A stretch of 64,000 bases of DNA, taken from positions 124,001-188,000 of the forward strand of contig CAJNDS010002358.1 of NCBI GenBank assembly GCA_905221605.1, given 5' to 3'. This DNA is from Symbiodinium natans (taxonomy: Eukaryota > Sar > Dinophyceae > Suessiales > Symbiodiniaceae). The notes under the pieces were generated by a model. That model saw nothing but the letters and a program-made list of their open reading frames with translations, had not been told where the DNA came from and searched no databases. Made by a program: the position numbers and the translations under genes. Position 1 is the stretch's first letter, and each line of letters opens with the position of its first letter. Of this stretch, positions 44,672-55,775 are shown one piece after another.

Positions 44672-45679
44672 TTATGCGAGGCGCGCTTTCCTCGCGGACA
44701 TTGCCGCTTCCTTTTCTTTCATCAGGGCAGTCACATGCGCGTTTAAACCAGAGCCCATACCCAGTTCCTTGGCCTTTGAGGCGATCCACCCATTCAAGTA
44801 GTCAATCTCAGTAAGCCTTCCCGCGGCAACGTCTTGCAACATGGAGGAACGGTTCTCTGCTGTTTCTTGTGCAGTTTGGAAGACAAATTCCTCCAAGTCA
44901 AGTCCGGATAGTTTCGCCACTTGCGCATCCTGTTCAGAATTCCGTTGCAGTGCACCTGCAACTTCGGCAACCTCGCTGCAAATCTGGGATACTTTCGCAC
45001 GTGCTTCCAGACAGGAAAGAATAAAGCCATTTGGTTTCTCCTCGAGGGCCGTCAGCGGATTGATGGCTGCATTTGCAGCGAGCTTCAGCCACAAGCAGCG
45101 CTCGATATTGGAACCTTCATCCACAGCTCCCAGTCCAGCAGTCTCCAAACGCTGCAATACTGAGCGATACCAATCCGAGCTTTCAGTGTCTTTGACTGAC
45201 AAAGTGCCAAACCTTGTCTGCCCCCATCCTGCATGCACAATCTCAAATGGGCCCCTAGACCACACCCCATGTGTCGTGATCCCCAAGACTAGGCGCACGT
45301 GGCTTAAACATGTCGCACGAACGATCTGCTCATGCAGGGCAAGTGCCCCATTCGAAAGTACGACGATGACAGCTTCGCGCTTCAATCGCGGCGCCAACAT
45401 CTCTAACGCGTTCATTGCAGAATACGCCTTTGTCACGACTAGCACCTGATCGACATCGGCCTCCTGTCCTGCAGTTAGCGCCTCCGCATGGACGGTAGTC
45501 GCCGTAGTCTCATTGCCCTTGCTGCCTCGACAGCCATCCACTCGTAGCACGACTTTTCCCTGCTGGCAGGCTGCCAGTTTGGCAGAGCCAGGTCGCAGCA
45601 ACAGCCGAGTTTCTGTGCCTGCACGGGTCAATGCAGCAGCCCATAGGCAGCCCATAGATCCAGCACCAAGAACGTGCAT
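44672..45679 (-). CDS. panE: Ketopantoate reductase (2-dehydropantoate 2-reductase) family
   Basis: An intronless frame of 335 codons from a true ATG (45679). It would reduce ketopantoate to pantoate with NADPH on the way to pantothenate and coenzyme A. N-terminal Rossmann motif HVLGAGSMGCLWAAAL; the family-typical VVTKAYSAMNALEMLAP; NGALALHEQI with the substrate-loop Asn; THGVWSRGPFEIVHAG; and the C-terminal helical domain with catalytic-Lys region CLWLKLAANAAINPLTAL. Length is close to bacterial PanE (about 300). The frame is open about 20 codons upstream (LALLIQDLLGSKTR) without a Met. A spliced-leader-like relict lies 118 bp upstream, suggesting the gene is a re-integrated cDNA. Its antisense strand also has a 202-codon ORF, which is a shadow. 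Confidence 0.9.
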   Translation of the reverse strand: MHVLGAGSMGCLWAAALTRAGTETRLLLRPGSAKLAACQQGKVVLRVDGCRGSKGNETTATTVHAEALTAGQEADVDQVLVVTKAYSAMNALEMLAPRLKREAVIVVLSNGALALHEQIVRATCLSHVRLVLGITTHGVWSRGPFEIVHAGWGQTRFGTLSVKDTESSDWYRSVLQRLETAGLGAVDEGSNIERCLWLKLAANAAINPLTALEEKPNGFILSCLEARAKVSQICSEVAEVAGALQRNSEQDAQVAKLSGLDLEEFVFQTAQETAENRSSMLQDVAAGRLTEIDYLNGWIASKAKELGMGSGLNAHVTALMKEKEAAMSARKARLA

Positions 45680-45787
45680 CCGTGTTTTTGAACCTAGAAG
45701 ATCTTGAATGAGCAGAGCGAGTCCAGAGAAGTGTTACATGCTCTCCGTGCAAATACAAGACAGATGCAGTTTGATTTCCTGCTAAAC

Positions 45788-45808
45788 TTGAGTCAACTTG
45801 AGCCATGA
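45788..45808 (-). other. Possible relict of the dinoflagellate spliced leader
   Basis: On the minus strand the sequence reads TCATGGCTCAAG then TTGACTCAAG. The first matches the 3' end of the dinoflagellate spliced leader (...TTTTGGCTCAAG) at 10 of 12 positions; the second looks like a partial second copy. Correct strand, 118 bp upstream of the ATG of an intronless gene. Confidence 0.45.
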
Positions 45809-48133
45809 GAATGTACTCGGACTGCCAGCGCGTGATCAAGTGGGCAAGACTAGCTCTTGCAAAATTATCCGCTTTGCACAAGCTGCAACCAGTTCCATCA
45901 TGAACGCAGCTTTGTAGGTCTTTGGCCGTTTCTTTTTTGCACAAATCTTTGGCCTACATGCTCGTCATCTCTTTGGACGGCCAGGCTCTTGCATGTCTTC
46001 CAAGCTGAAACAGGCCCACCGGAAACAACGGTAACCATGGAAGGCACTTGGACGAACGTGGGCCCCTATCCGACACTACCCACGAAATCGGGGTCTCAGC
46101 TGAGGCAGGCTGCTGTCGTGCTCCAGTGTCCTCTGCACGTCCACATGTCATAGGCTGGGCTTTGATTGGCGCGGAGAATGGACCTCACGACGTCCGCACA
46201 AGGGGTGGGAGGTGTTGTGGACGAGCTACCTCGGCGCGATCATCCAAGTGAGAAATTCTGCTCTTGGTCAGAAACCGAAAAAGAAAACACCGAAGCTTGG
46301 CATCGCGGCAGCTCAGTTTCGGGGCGGAACATGAAGAGGTGCCCCTGCGTCACAGAGAACGGCTGCACTTAACTCGTAGGACGCTCATGTATATCTTCGC
46401 TCTTGCATGCTCTTGGCATCCTCCCTCCTCCCTCCTACTCCAACTCCCCCAGCTAACTGCCGGTTGCCACATTTTTTAGCTGAACGTTTTTAGTTATGTT
46501 GTTCAGATTGTTGACAATGGTTTCGAAGTTGAGGTTGTAGGACCTGTCCGAGCTCTTTCTTTTGCTGACGATGCACGTTACAAGATGGAACTCGAAAGGT
46601 CATAACAAGAGTGCTTGAGGTCACATGGCCCAATACTACAAGAAGAACAGGTTCCCATGCACGAGCGGCAGCCCAAACCTACGCGCGGCGTGCGCGAAGC
46701 CCACGTGCAAACTACGTAGATCACGGTTGGCTTCGTGGGTGGCCCAACCCGTTTGGGACATCTGAACATTCCGCATAGTCCTGATTGCCAACTCGATGCC
46801 CACCCAGGCACTTCAGAGCTTAGGGCTTAGGATGGGCTTAGGGATTTCTTGAGATCACCAAAGGCCAAAGGCAGTGCTTCCAGATCATGGAAACATGGCC
46901 TGCGACATGACAGCAAGTACTGCAACTCCAATTTGTCTCTCTGCACATCCTCTGTGCCTCATCGCCCAGACCGCAGAATCTGCAAGACGGTTCACCATTG
47001 GTGATCAAGTCAGCCGCGATCTTCTACCAAGCTGCCACTGCAGCCGAGTCAATGAATTTGAAGCAAAGCTTACTAAAGATCTTGCATCTCTAGGGGTCTA
47101 GGAGCATGACGACACATTGGACGATCCCGGTCAAGTTGCCAACAGTAGCTGCGTTTAAACCACCTTCATTTTGAACGCCCTCCTTGCACTCTTCGAATTC
47201 AACTGCAAACTGCTCAAAGCGTCGTCTCTAGGCGGAGGATGCCGCGACCTCCTCAGGCGAAGCATTGGAATCCACTTCTTAAGCAGCTCTATAGATTCTA
47301 GATTCTAGGACCTTCTTGCTTTAATCAGATTCTGGATTCTAGACCACAAAAGGTTCCGAGAAGCTGGCGCTCAGTCAGCTGGGTGGCGCAAGGCACGCAC
47401 AGCTCAAAGCGAAGCCCAGTTTGCTCTGGACACGTAGGACAAGCGTAGAACTGACCAAGGCAGTGGAAGACAATACTGATTCTCAGTGCAGAGTGCAGTC
47501 ACAGGCCTCATTGGACATGATGTACGACTTCCTTATCTTGAAGGAGCCATCAGCATTCACTTCATCACTCTGCGTTGCCAGCCACGTCAGGCATAGAGAA
47601 ACTGCTTCCGGCCATTCCTATCACACGAGGTTACCGAATCCAGATGTTTTCTTCGGAGGCTGGAGTCCCGCGAAGTTTGGCAATACTCGCTGTCGGCACT
47701 TTGAATACATCTTTTGCCTAAAGCGCCTCCAGGGCCAACTTGCTTTCGAAAGAATGTGGGAACTTGCACAAAGAGCGACCTGCTGTTGACTCAGCGTCAC
47801 GCATGTTACGGTGGAAGGCATGGACAGAGCTCTCATAAGAATCGCATGGAAGTTCCCTGTCCTTCGGTCGCACGTGTCCTGCCCTCATGCATTTAGCCGC
47901 TAATTTGGCTTGCCCCACCAGGGTATCCGACTGGAATGTTTCGAACGGAAGATTCGGAAGAGAACGAAGGGGGTCGAGCGACATCGAGCGACGTACTGAC
48001 ATGGCCGTTGAAGTTGGGCACCCTGTGCTGGGATGCGCTGGAGCGAATGCCATCGAAAAGCCATGACAGCTTTCTGGAGAAAAGATGAAACAAGCCTGAT
48101 GTTTTGGGGGTTGCAACTGGGTGTCAGGTTCTA
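45809..48133. other. No gene recognised
   Basis: ORFs up to about 130 codons on both strands, none with motifs. A minus-strand stretch at about 47,720-48,000 (RSLPNLPFETFQSDTLVG) and a + strand one ending at 47,101 (VNEFEAKLTKDLASLGV) look mildly protein-like. Confidence 0.3.
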
Positions 48134-48485
48134 CTAGGAGCCTAATTCGTGTTTATCTTTCGCCACTACGGGGGGCATTGTGACGAGCACTCCTGCCGAC
48201 AAGCAGTGGCGGTGAGCCGGAGGCACGGACTGAGACCTGCTGCAAGAAAGGCAGTAAGTGCAGGCAAGCCTCTGATTGTGTGGAAGCTGCTTCTGCCTGG
48301 CATGCAAAACATTGCAAAAACCCTTTGCAGGCGAAGAGGTATCGAAGATTGCAGATCTAAGGTGCATGCTCCTGAGCTTTCTTTGGTGGCAATCCTGCAC
48401 ATGCTCCCAACACTCCGGCAGCAAGACATCATCTGCCACTCCCATCAGGCCTTCGTTTTTGCTGCTCTTGTCTTCAGCACCTGCC
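48134..48485 (-). CDS. Unrecognised coding stretch
   Basis: After CTGGCAG the minus strand reads AEDKSSKNEGLMGVADD, then VLLPECWEHVQDCHQRKLRS, then SAIFDTSSPAKGFCNVLHAR, with a balanced, non-repetitive composition. The ORF stops at 48,134, but a donor before that is possible, so the right-hand part is more trustworthy than the left. No start Met. Family not recognised. Confidence 0.35.
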
Positions 48486-49751
48486 AGACTCAAGGGCCAT
48501 GTTTAACAGCGCGGTGCTGCGAAGTCCCGTTCCATGCAGCACCGTGCCTCTACCTACGACCACTGTTCCGCATAGATCACAAAAAACACGATGCAAATGC
48601 GGGGAGCCTTTGGATCAGTTCACGCACAGTGTATCAACATGTACTAACATGTGTCAACAGTCAACCGCCAGCAGGACTCGGGCTTGGATAAGCGTTTTCC
48701 AGACTCTGTCGCCGAATCATCATGCGATGCCTGAGCTAAACCAGCTCGTGTCGATTCTGCGAAGCATGCCGAGACTTCAGACTAGCACTGACACTTGAGG
48801 TAGTGCGGATGGAAGCCGTTGCCAGAGTACTTGCCTGCGAACTCAGGACACATCATACATCGGAGACACTAGCAGCGCTGCATCGATGACCAAATCGTTC
48901 GCTCAACGCCCCACCTTCCCCTTGAAGCACTTCCAGCACATGGCACTGAACACAAAGCTCGAACCTGCCAGTTACCAGTCCGCAGCCCCATGAAAGATCC
49001 ACATAAAAAACCCACGCACGTGCGTCTCCGCATTTGGATCGTGGACTCAAAGCGAGGCTCAACGTGCTTGCTATGTTCTGCTAGAGTTGCCCTAGCAATG
49101 CCACCATGACTTGTGCTGTTGAAAGGCTACGCCCATTATAGTAGTGGTAAATAGTGGTAAGTCATCGTCGCGTTGTCAATGGGGCTGACCGCCTTCTTCC
49201 ACTTCGCTTGCAGCGCCGACAGTAGTAGAAAAAACGTCCTCCACACATGATGCTGCTGACTGGTCTGCTGTGACGAGAACCGCAGATCCAGAAAGGCACC
49301 CGTGGCATGCAGATGTATGCAAATGCAGTCCATCCGGCTTGTCGGCATCTGCCAAATTCAAGCCGCAGTTGTCACAGCTCACCTGATCAAAGCGGCCACG
49401 TGGTGTATGCTGTCCAAGGATCGGCACACAATCCGCTGGCCCGAGCATGTCACCCCTCGGCCGGCACCTTATGCTGGGCCCCCCTTTCAATGCCCTTCAA
49501 AACCCCCTTCAACACCCTGCAAATCTGATCACCCGCAGAGACAGGACACGGCTTCAAATTGTGTCCATTCCAGGAGCACAGAGGCTCCAGCCTTGTGAGT
49601 TGGACCTCGGCCTTCCTTCAGCCTTTCCTGGCCCTACGCTTGGGTCACTTGGGTCTCACCGCGTCACCCCTCCTGCCACTTTTGCCGGGCTCATGCTGAA
49701 CATCGATGTTGTGCAGACGATGGTTGCACGCCCGCATTCCAACTCCAAAGC
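48486..49751. other. No gene recognised
   Basis: One minus-strand ORF (49,176-49,490) contains FDQVSCDNCGLNLADADK, faintly zinc-finger-like with a CxxC pair; this is too weak to call. ORFs on both strands overlap. Confidence 0.3.
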
Positions 49752-50267
49752 ATGTCACTATGTGGATCTTTCCTCCTGCTCCTGCTCGAAAGGCTGGTAT
49801 GCTACGTTTTCGCTTTTGCCTGGGTGGTTCAGCGGCGAAACAGCGAGCATCACGGACACAGCAAAGCTGTCCATGCCCAGAAGACGGGGGTCACGGCAGT
49901 CCAACCCGAAGCAGCACCCGAAGCGTATGAAGCACCCAGAGCTGGGAAGGAGCGGAGCACTCCATTCACTCCCTCACCCGGGGCCCCATTCTTGTCTGAT
50001 CTGCTTTCTTCTGCATTAACATGTACTCATGATGCGCACTCATCATGCACATCAAGTGTGTCGGAAAGTCAAGCTCAGGTTCTGTTTCTCTGCTTCTGTG
50101 GCCTGCTCCACTTTGGCGATTCTTCGTATCCTCATCGAATCACCTCCAAGGCTGTGCTGAAGGCTGTTGAAGCACAAGACGGGCCACCAACTGGGGAACC
50201 TGTTCCCCCCAAGAGCTGCTCCGTTGCTGTGGGCTTGTCTCGCTTCTTCCCCCGGAAGCCAACCTAG
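49752..50267 (+). CDS. Candidate + strand ORF with N-terminal hydrophobic segment
   Basis: Starts at ATG. The first 25 residues are strongly hydrophobic (MSLCGSFLLLLLERLVCYVF then AFAWVV) followed by RRN, like a signal anchor. The body is polar and Pro-rich (AVQPEAAPEAYEAPRAGKE, TPFTPSPGAPFLSDLL). 171 codons to the stop. It runs against the prevailing gene direction and has no family match. An alternative + frame overlaps it, so it may be chance. Confidence 0.3.
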   Translation: MSLCGSFLLLLLERLVCYVFAFAWVVQRRNSEHHGHSKAVHAQKTGVTAVQPEAAPEAYEAPRAGKERSTPFTPSPGAPFLSDLLSSALTCTHDAHSSCTSSVSESQAQVLFLCFCGLLHFGDSSYPHRITSKAVLKAVEAQDGPPTGEPVPPKSCSVAVGLSRFFPRKPT

Positions 50268-50592
50268 CACCGACAACGCGCAGGGCAAAAGCTGAGCTAC
50301 GTCACTTGCATCACCATATTTGCTTCAACACGACTCTGGCTACGACGCTGCACTTGCTGCGCCATGTGTTCTGACCGATCATGGTGCACGAGTTGCGGCA
50401 TGAAGCTCACACGCCGTTTTGACGCAGCACCTGACATCCAGAAAGCCTAGGAAGCCTATCGAGGGCCCGGGGATTCACGGGCAACGAAGAACTCCCTAGC
50501 GGCGCGTATTGCACCGACACCAAGTACTCAAACTAGTGTAACTAGTGAAGACCGCAGCATTGGACAGTTTGTGTCCACGGTGAGTGACTGAT

Positions 50593-51294
50593 CTACCCAG
50601 CTCTTGCCACATGAGCACCCAAACTGTTGAGCTTAATTTCCTTTGCATGCCGATTCCCGGCAGGCACGAAGCGCGTTGGAAAGTACTCGGGGGTATGGTA
50701 GTTGACGCTGCCATGAGATTGGAACTGCTGTCGGTAGGTCGTCTGAAACCTCTCCTCCGGTGGAAGGTCGCTGGCTTCTTCTCCAGTGGCAGCTACCGCA
50801 CAAGGTGGCAACGGCTTCAACACAGCTGGGATGCCATATCCAAAGCTGGGAGGCTCGCTATTTGGCTTCGGCAAGATGCCGAGACTGCGCGTCGATTTGC
50901 CTCTTGAGCGACTGGCTGGGCTTCGTTCTGAGCTCTTCGGCACCTCGCGACCCGACGAAGGGGCGACAAGCTCCAGTCGTTCCACACCCTCTGCACGCTC
51001 ATCAGGAACCGCTTCCTGAATCCGATGATCCTCCCAGTCGTCGGCGACGGGCTCGGGCGTCATCATTCGCAGTGCCCGGAGCCCCTGCAGATCTGTCTCT
51101 GGAACTAAAGGTTGCAGCTTCCTTGTCCTTGGACCTTCCAGGAAACGATCTCGCCAAAGCTCGAAATTGCCCATCCCCACTGCCGGTCTTCCTCGAAAGT
51201 TGGATCCCCAGTGCCGGTAGTACCGAGGTTGCGCAGGTTTCTCTGCTGGCTGCTGCGGCCGAATTCTGGCCCAGCTCCTGCTGGTTGTGTCCAT
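50593..51294 (-). CDS. Hypothetical protein, Arg/Pro-rich
   Basis: A minus-strand frame open for 265 codons. The first ATG gives MDTTSRSWARIRPQQPAEK at 51294 (233 codons). It contains several aromatic, Arg-rich blocks (RYYRHWGSNFRGRP, GNFELWRDRFLEGPR) and a C-terminal segment FQTTYRQQFQSHGSVNYHTP that resembles the short TTYxxxF motifs of ciliary microtubule-associated proteins. Weak resemblance only; no family is claimed. No intron is needed, but the final 20 codons (HAKEIKLNSLGAHVARAG) may be intronic read-through. Antisense ORFs overlap it. Confidence 0.5.
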   Translation of the reverse strand: MDTTSRSWARIRPQQPAEKPAQPRYYRHWGSNFRGRPAVGMGNFELWRDRFLEGPRTRKLQPLVPETDLQGLRALRMMTPEPVADDWEDHRIQEAVPDERAEGVERLELVAPSSGREVPKSSERSPASRSRGKSTRSLGILPKPNSEPPSFGYGIPAVLKPLPPCAVAATGEEASDLPPEERFQTTYRQQFQSHGSVNYHTPEYFPTRFVPAGNRHAKEIKLNSLGAHVARAG

Positions 51295-52143
51295 GCTCTG
51301 TGAGATTCTGTCAGGCCGTTTGACCTCGTGAGCTGTCGCGTTCCATGGCCTGGAGCCTCGCGCTGCGCTGAGAATGCAACACGCTTGCAAGAAAGGTGAA
51401 CGGTCGCCTCAAAGTCGGGCGAAACTGCATAAGCCCACACAAGGACAAAGGCTCAACTTCCAGATCAAGCAAGCAGGCCTCATAGGCATCACGTACTTTG
51501 CTACACAACACCATGTCGTCCAGACGGCACTCATACCTGGCATGCACAGCAACGAAAAATCTGGAATGCAACATGCAGCAACTGCTTAAGTGTGCTCCAT
51601 GACATTCGAAGTAAGCCGGGTAGCCGTTTTCACATGCTTGCTTTGCATGCCCTTGTGATTCAGGCTCATACTGCTAGCGAAGAGATGCCCACAGATTAAC
51701 GGCCATCACAAGTAGATACTGTGCTTGCCATTAGGCTGGGCAGGTCTGGCGTTTGAAATCGTGTACCATCCTGGCCACAACAAGGCATGACATACTGGGA
51801 ACCAGGGCCCGACTTTTGAAGACCACGGCAGGAAAACGTGCTCGACAAGAAGAGAGCGCCGGCCCACCACCATCACCATCATCGTCATCTTCAGTGCATT
51901 CTCACTCTCATGGCCAGAATGAAAGCATACTATGCTGCTACTCCCATGATTTTGACTTTGGCTCTGTGCCCGGAGCTGTCTAGCCAAATGACAAGGTGGC
52001 ATTCAGCGTATCTTCCCGCATCTTCCGGCATCGTGACAGACACACACACAATACGCACAGAGAACATCCAGGACTGAAAAACAGGTGGCGGCCACTCCAT
52101 CTCGTGGCCCAAAGCCCATTGCGCAGGTGCGCCAGCACCATAC
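51295..52143. other. No gene recognised
   Basis: Short ORFs only, with no motif. It includes a (CACCAT)n-like tract near 51,866-51,890. Confidence 0.35.
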
Positions 52144-52248
52144 CTCATGTCAGCATCATGTCTGCTTGGAGTCTCAGGCACGAGCTGGAAGAGCATGATC
52201 ATAGGGTCTTGCTTCGGCTTTTCCTCATCAAGGAGCGAATCGTAAAAC
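52144..52248 (-). CDS. Single exon of an unrecognised gene
   Basis: Bounded by TTCTCAG/G and AG/GTATGG, this 105-nt exon reads FYDSLLDEEKPKQDPMIM, then LFQLVPETPSRHDADMR. Acceptor and donor match the local consensus and the frame is clean. Neighbouring exons were not found. Confidence 0.5.
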
Positions 52249-52622
52249 CTGAGAAGCTGCAAATCAAAAATCTAAAAACGATAACGAGAAGCCGAAGGAC
52301 AGAAGTGCGACTCGCATTCTGTACAAGTGAGTGAGGACTCTCAGACGTTTAGGAGAAATTCAGAGGCCAACGCCGGTCTGGATGTATATTTGAGGGAAAC
52401 TGCCAGCCTCAAAAGGCAAAGAGTAGATGCAAAGAAGCGGAAGAAGAAGAGGAGGGCAACAAGAAGTCCCCTTTTTGATGCTTTCATGGAAAGTGTAAGC
52501 GTGAGACCGCTAAAGGAACTCCCCGGCAATTTGGCCTTGTCTCGCTGTACACCTGAGATGTGAAGACTCCAACATGCTCCCACCATGACGATGAACATTT
52601 ATACGGGCAAAGGGGCACTTTT

Positions 52623-52702
52623 ATGTGTATATATATATATATGTTACCATATATGTATATATTATATATGAATATATGTATATATATATAGTATACATAC
52701 CT
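52623..52702. repeat. AT microsatellite
   Basis: Alternating TA with occasional G and C over about 80 bp, similar in type to the tract near 3,200. Confidence 0.9.
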
Positions 52703-53283
52703 GAACCGTTGCAGCTTTGCACTCTCGCTAAAGGCCGCACCTGACCGAAGCCACGACCCCCAAGCTGGGCCTCTCTGGGAAAGATGCAGAGATTGCACGT
52801 CATGTCTGCTGGGCTGTAGAGATTGCAAAGCAGGCAAAGCATCTTTAAGAAACAGGGCCGGTGCCTCTGCGAGATGCCTCCTGCAACAGGGCAGTGTCGT
52901 AAAGTTCCCATGAAACAAGCAACGCCAGGCTGTAGCACGGTGTCCTTCTGACCATTAGCTGATGACCGCAGCGTCCTTACAGCGCTCATTTCATGAAAGG
53001 GCAACCAACGGCAACAGCTCAATGGTCCATGACCCTGGCAAGGTAGCTTGACTGGGAATCTGCGGAAGCTGAGAATGGCCAGCCTGACCAAATGCCGACA
53101 GGCAAGCCTACAACTTGGAACGCCATAGGCGCGGAATGTTACAGTTTTCAGGGCTTCGGAATAATGTGGTAATTATGTCCATCCGAAAAGGAACATCCAA
53201 GCCCACCATCCGAACTGGGATTGGGGAGAAACATCAAGGGCCAACACGCTCTACAACAACTAATGGCAGCCCTGGAGTGTGCT

Positions 53284-53380
53284 GTACGGGGGTTTCCGAA
53301 ATTAGGGGTACCTTCTCGGGGTCGGGTCCTTCATAAGGTTCTATTTTGGGGTCCCCTGTTAAACCCCTATCTACAGCACA
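53284..53380 (+). repeat. Dispersed GGGGTACC-type repeat, copy 3
   Basis: Blocks in order: TACGGGGGTTTCCGAAAT, AGGGGTACC, GGGGTCGGGTCC, TTCATAAGG, TTCTATTTTGGGGTCCCC. The first block matches copy 2 almost base for base. Confidence 0.65.
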
Positions 53381-53481
53381 TTGGGATTAAGCGCCGACAC
53401 CTGCTGCAGCGCTGGTGACGATGTAGTTTGAGCCATCCGGTACTTTGCCTCTCCTGCATGCCAGGATAGCAACAAGGGCAG

Positions 53482-54294
53482 TTGATCGAAAAACCCTCAG
53501 ACGCAAGGATGATGGCACGAAATGTTTCAAGTCGGTTTCTGAGGCCATTCTTCGTCAAAGGGGCCGCCAACGTCTTCCTTTACCAGTTCCAGCTGTTCAA
53601 GAAAACTATTAACCGCAGAAGTGGTCTCAGGCTGCGATTGATGTCGCAGTTCCAACTTTCCTGTCAAAGGCTGATGGAAGAATGGATGAATGTCCCGGTG
53701 GCCCCCAACACAGGTTTGGAAGTCAGAGTCTCCATCTTTGGATTACCTGGTTATCTCAAGAAGTACAACAAGCAATCACGCCCGAAGAAGCATTTCAACG
53801 AAGTAAATCATGGATTAAAAGAGTACTGTGTGAGAGATTCAATGCCCATGATTTCTTTTCGTGAGCAGATTGCGCTTCTTTTCGTGGTGCTGTCTGACCT
53901 GGGAAACACAGGATCAACGACAGGCCTTGCATCATTTATGGCGAAGAACAGGAAGCCCCAGGATTGCATAACCCATGAACTCAAAACCATCTCTATCTGC
54001 GCAGAGTCGACAATCTGCTTGTTCCTCCGGGAGCTTTGGAAGAAGTGTTTCTTGATCCTCGACACAAGTACCCTCGAAAGTATCCGTAGCTATGGCTACA
54101 GTACTGGTGCGAGGATTCAGAAAGTGGAGCCGAGGAATTGCTGCATGTCTTCGAGGAATGCCAGCGCAGACTTAAGGCAGAAGTTGCGCGCCAAGGGCCA
54201 AAAAGAAAAGGGGCAAAGGACGTGTAGGCCGACGCTTCTGAAAAAAGAAGAAAGGCGAGGCCCACGCCTCCAAAGAGAACACGGGAAGGTTTAA
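53482..54294 (+). pseudogene. Long + strand ORF of uncertain status
   Basis: 270 codons are open without a stop; the first Met is near residue 10 (MMARNVSSRFLRPFF). Third-position GC is high in this frame, as in real genes, and a run this long is unlikely by chance. Yet the next frame also reads like protein over about 53,430-54,300 (for example QSLHLWITWLSQEVQQAI, then EAFQRSKSWIKRVLCERFN, later CEDSESGAEELLHVFEE), interrupted by six stops. This looks like either a decayed coding sequence or two overlapping partial frames. No known domain, reverse transcriptase or transposase signature is seen. It runs against the prevailing gene direction. Confidence 0.35.
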
Positions 54295-55489
54295 GCTATG
54301 AGACGCGAAGCAGATTGGCACCACGAGGACCTCTATGGCTTTGAATATGAGTGAATGTCAGCAGCACCAGCGCTACATGACCTCGACAATGAGAAGCCGG
54401 AAACGACGTCATGGCTATGTCGATCCACAGCCAGACTGGGCTAAGCAGTATGAGTTAAGGGCCACTAGTAGCCACTTTTCGACTATGACTGTGATTTTCG
54501 CCTTCTCTCATCGCAACGCCTCTGAGAGGAATGCAAACATACGGTTAATCCGAAGCAAAAAAATATCGCGACACAGAGGTTGTTCCTGCAACTGTTTGGA
54601 CGACACTCGTGCATCCAACCTCAGCCTCGACGCGTCTTCAAGTAACACCAGCTAAACTGCTTTGCCATCAGGTTTTGGAAACACTGCCTCAAACATCTGA
54701 AAGTTCAGCGTACTCAGATCGAGGACTGTACATGGATTTGGGAAGCAGTGCACACTGGTGCATGTCAAGGGTTGCAAATTAGAGCACGTACCACGCGAAG
54801 TATGGCAGGTATGTGGTGTTGATCAGACCCCCTAAGCCCCCCCCCCCCCTACCCTTCCTACTGAACTGAACTATGAGTCCGACCCCTGGCGAAAACTTTT
54901 CAAAGGTGGTTCGGAAAAGGGCTCTACAGCTGCCTGTCAATTAACAGTTCCGTCTCATGGAATGGCGGCGCCTGAGAAAGGATTCGGGTTGACGATGTTC
55001 AAGTCACCAAATCGAGACAGCGGTGATCGCCTTGCTCGCAGCTAATTATCACCCGCTCCGTGTCCCGCACGGTACTATTCAGTTAGCACAAAGAGATGGC
55101 TGTCACTCGTACCCGTAACAAAAAGCTTGGGCCCATCACTCTGGATGCTCTTCGAAGAATTCTGTCCTCATGGCAGGCACCTTTGCGCACCCCAGAAACC
55201 CCCACCCATGAGAAACATGTGCAAAAAAAACGCAAAGCTGAGTCTCAGCCATCTTCGTGTGAAGGTGGTCGTGGATGGGGGTGGTGCTCACCTGCGGGTT
55301 GATTGCGGGGGGGAACAGCGTGCATCACCTATACATTCCCGTGCCTTCCGGTTGGCCAGGGCCGAGCCATGGTGGGAGTGAGAGGACCCTGGCCTCGCTG
55401 TGATGTAGCATGATATGCTACAAGTACATTTACACATAGAGATAGAAAGACATCATATCATCATGGTCGCACATCCCTGAGAACGCACG

Positions 55490-55775
55490 GCGAAAGAAAG
55501 AGAAAGAGAGAGACAGAGAGAGGGAGGGTCAGAGATAGAGAGCTAGACATAGTCGGCACATGAGTGAGGAGACAGGGAGACACAAGCAACAGAGAAAGAC
55601 TGAGAAAGAGAGAGAGAGAGAGAGTGAGACCTTTCTTGACCATGGAAGTCGCAGAACGCTCAAAGGTGGGAGAGGGGGGGGCGGGGGGATGGGCGTGGGG
55701 AATGGGGAGGGAGGAGGCAGGCAGGGGAGGAGACAGGGGCAGAGGGCAAGGGAGGGAAGGGGTTAGGCGGAGGGG
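55490..55775 (+). repeat. Purine-rich (GA/GGGA) tract
   Basis: Nearly pure purine strand: GAAAGAGAGAGA, then GGGAGGGG-type runs. ORFs through it are low-complexity artefacts. Confidence 0.85.

Larger units (their letters stand above)
52249..53481. other. No gene resolved; two repeats
   Basis: A + strand ORF at 52,327-52,563 reads a basic, NLS-like stretch (KRQRVDAKKRKKKRRATR) that might be an exon, unproven. An AT microsatellite and copy 3 of the dispersed repeat lie here and are listed separately. Confidence 0.3.

Noticed and set aside
44841-45449. 202-codon + strand ORF
   Set aside because: Antisense shadow of the ketopantoate reductase gene.
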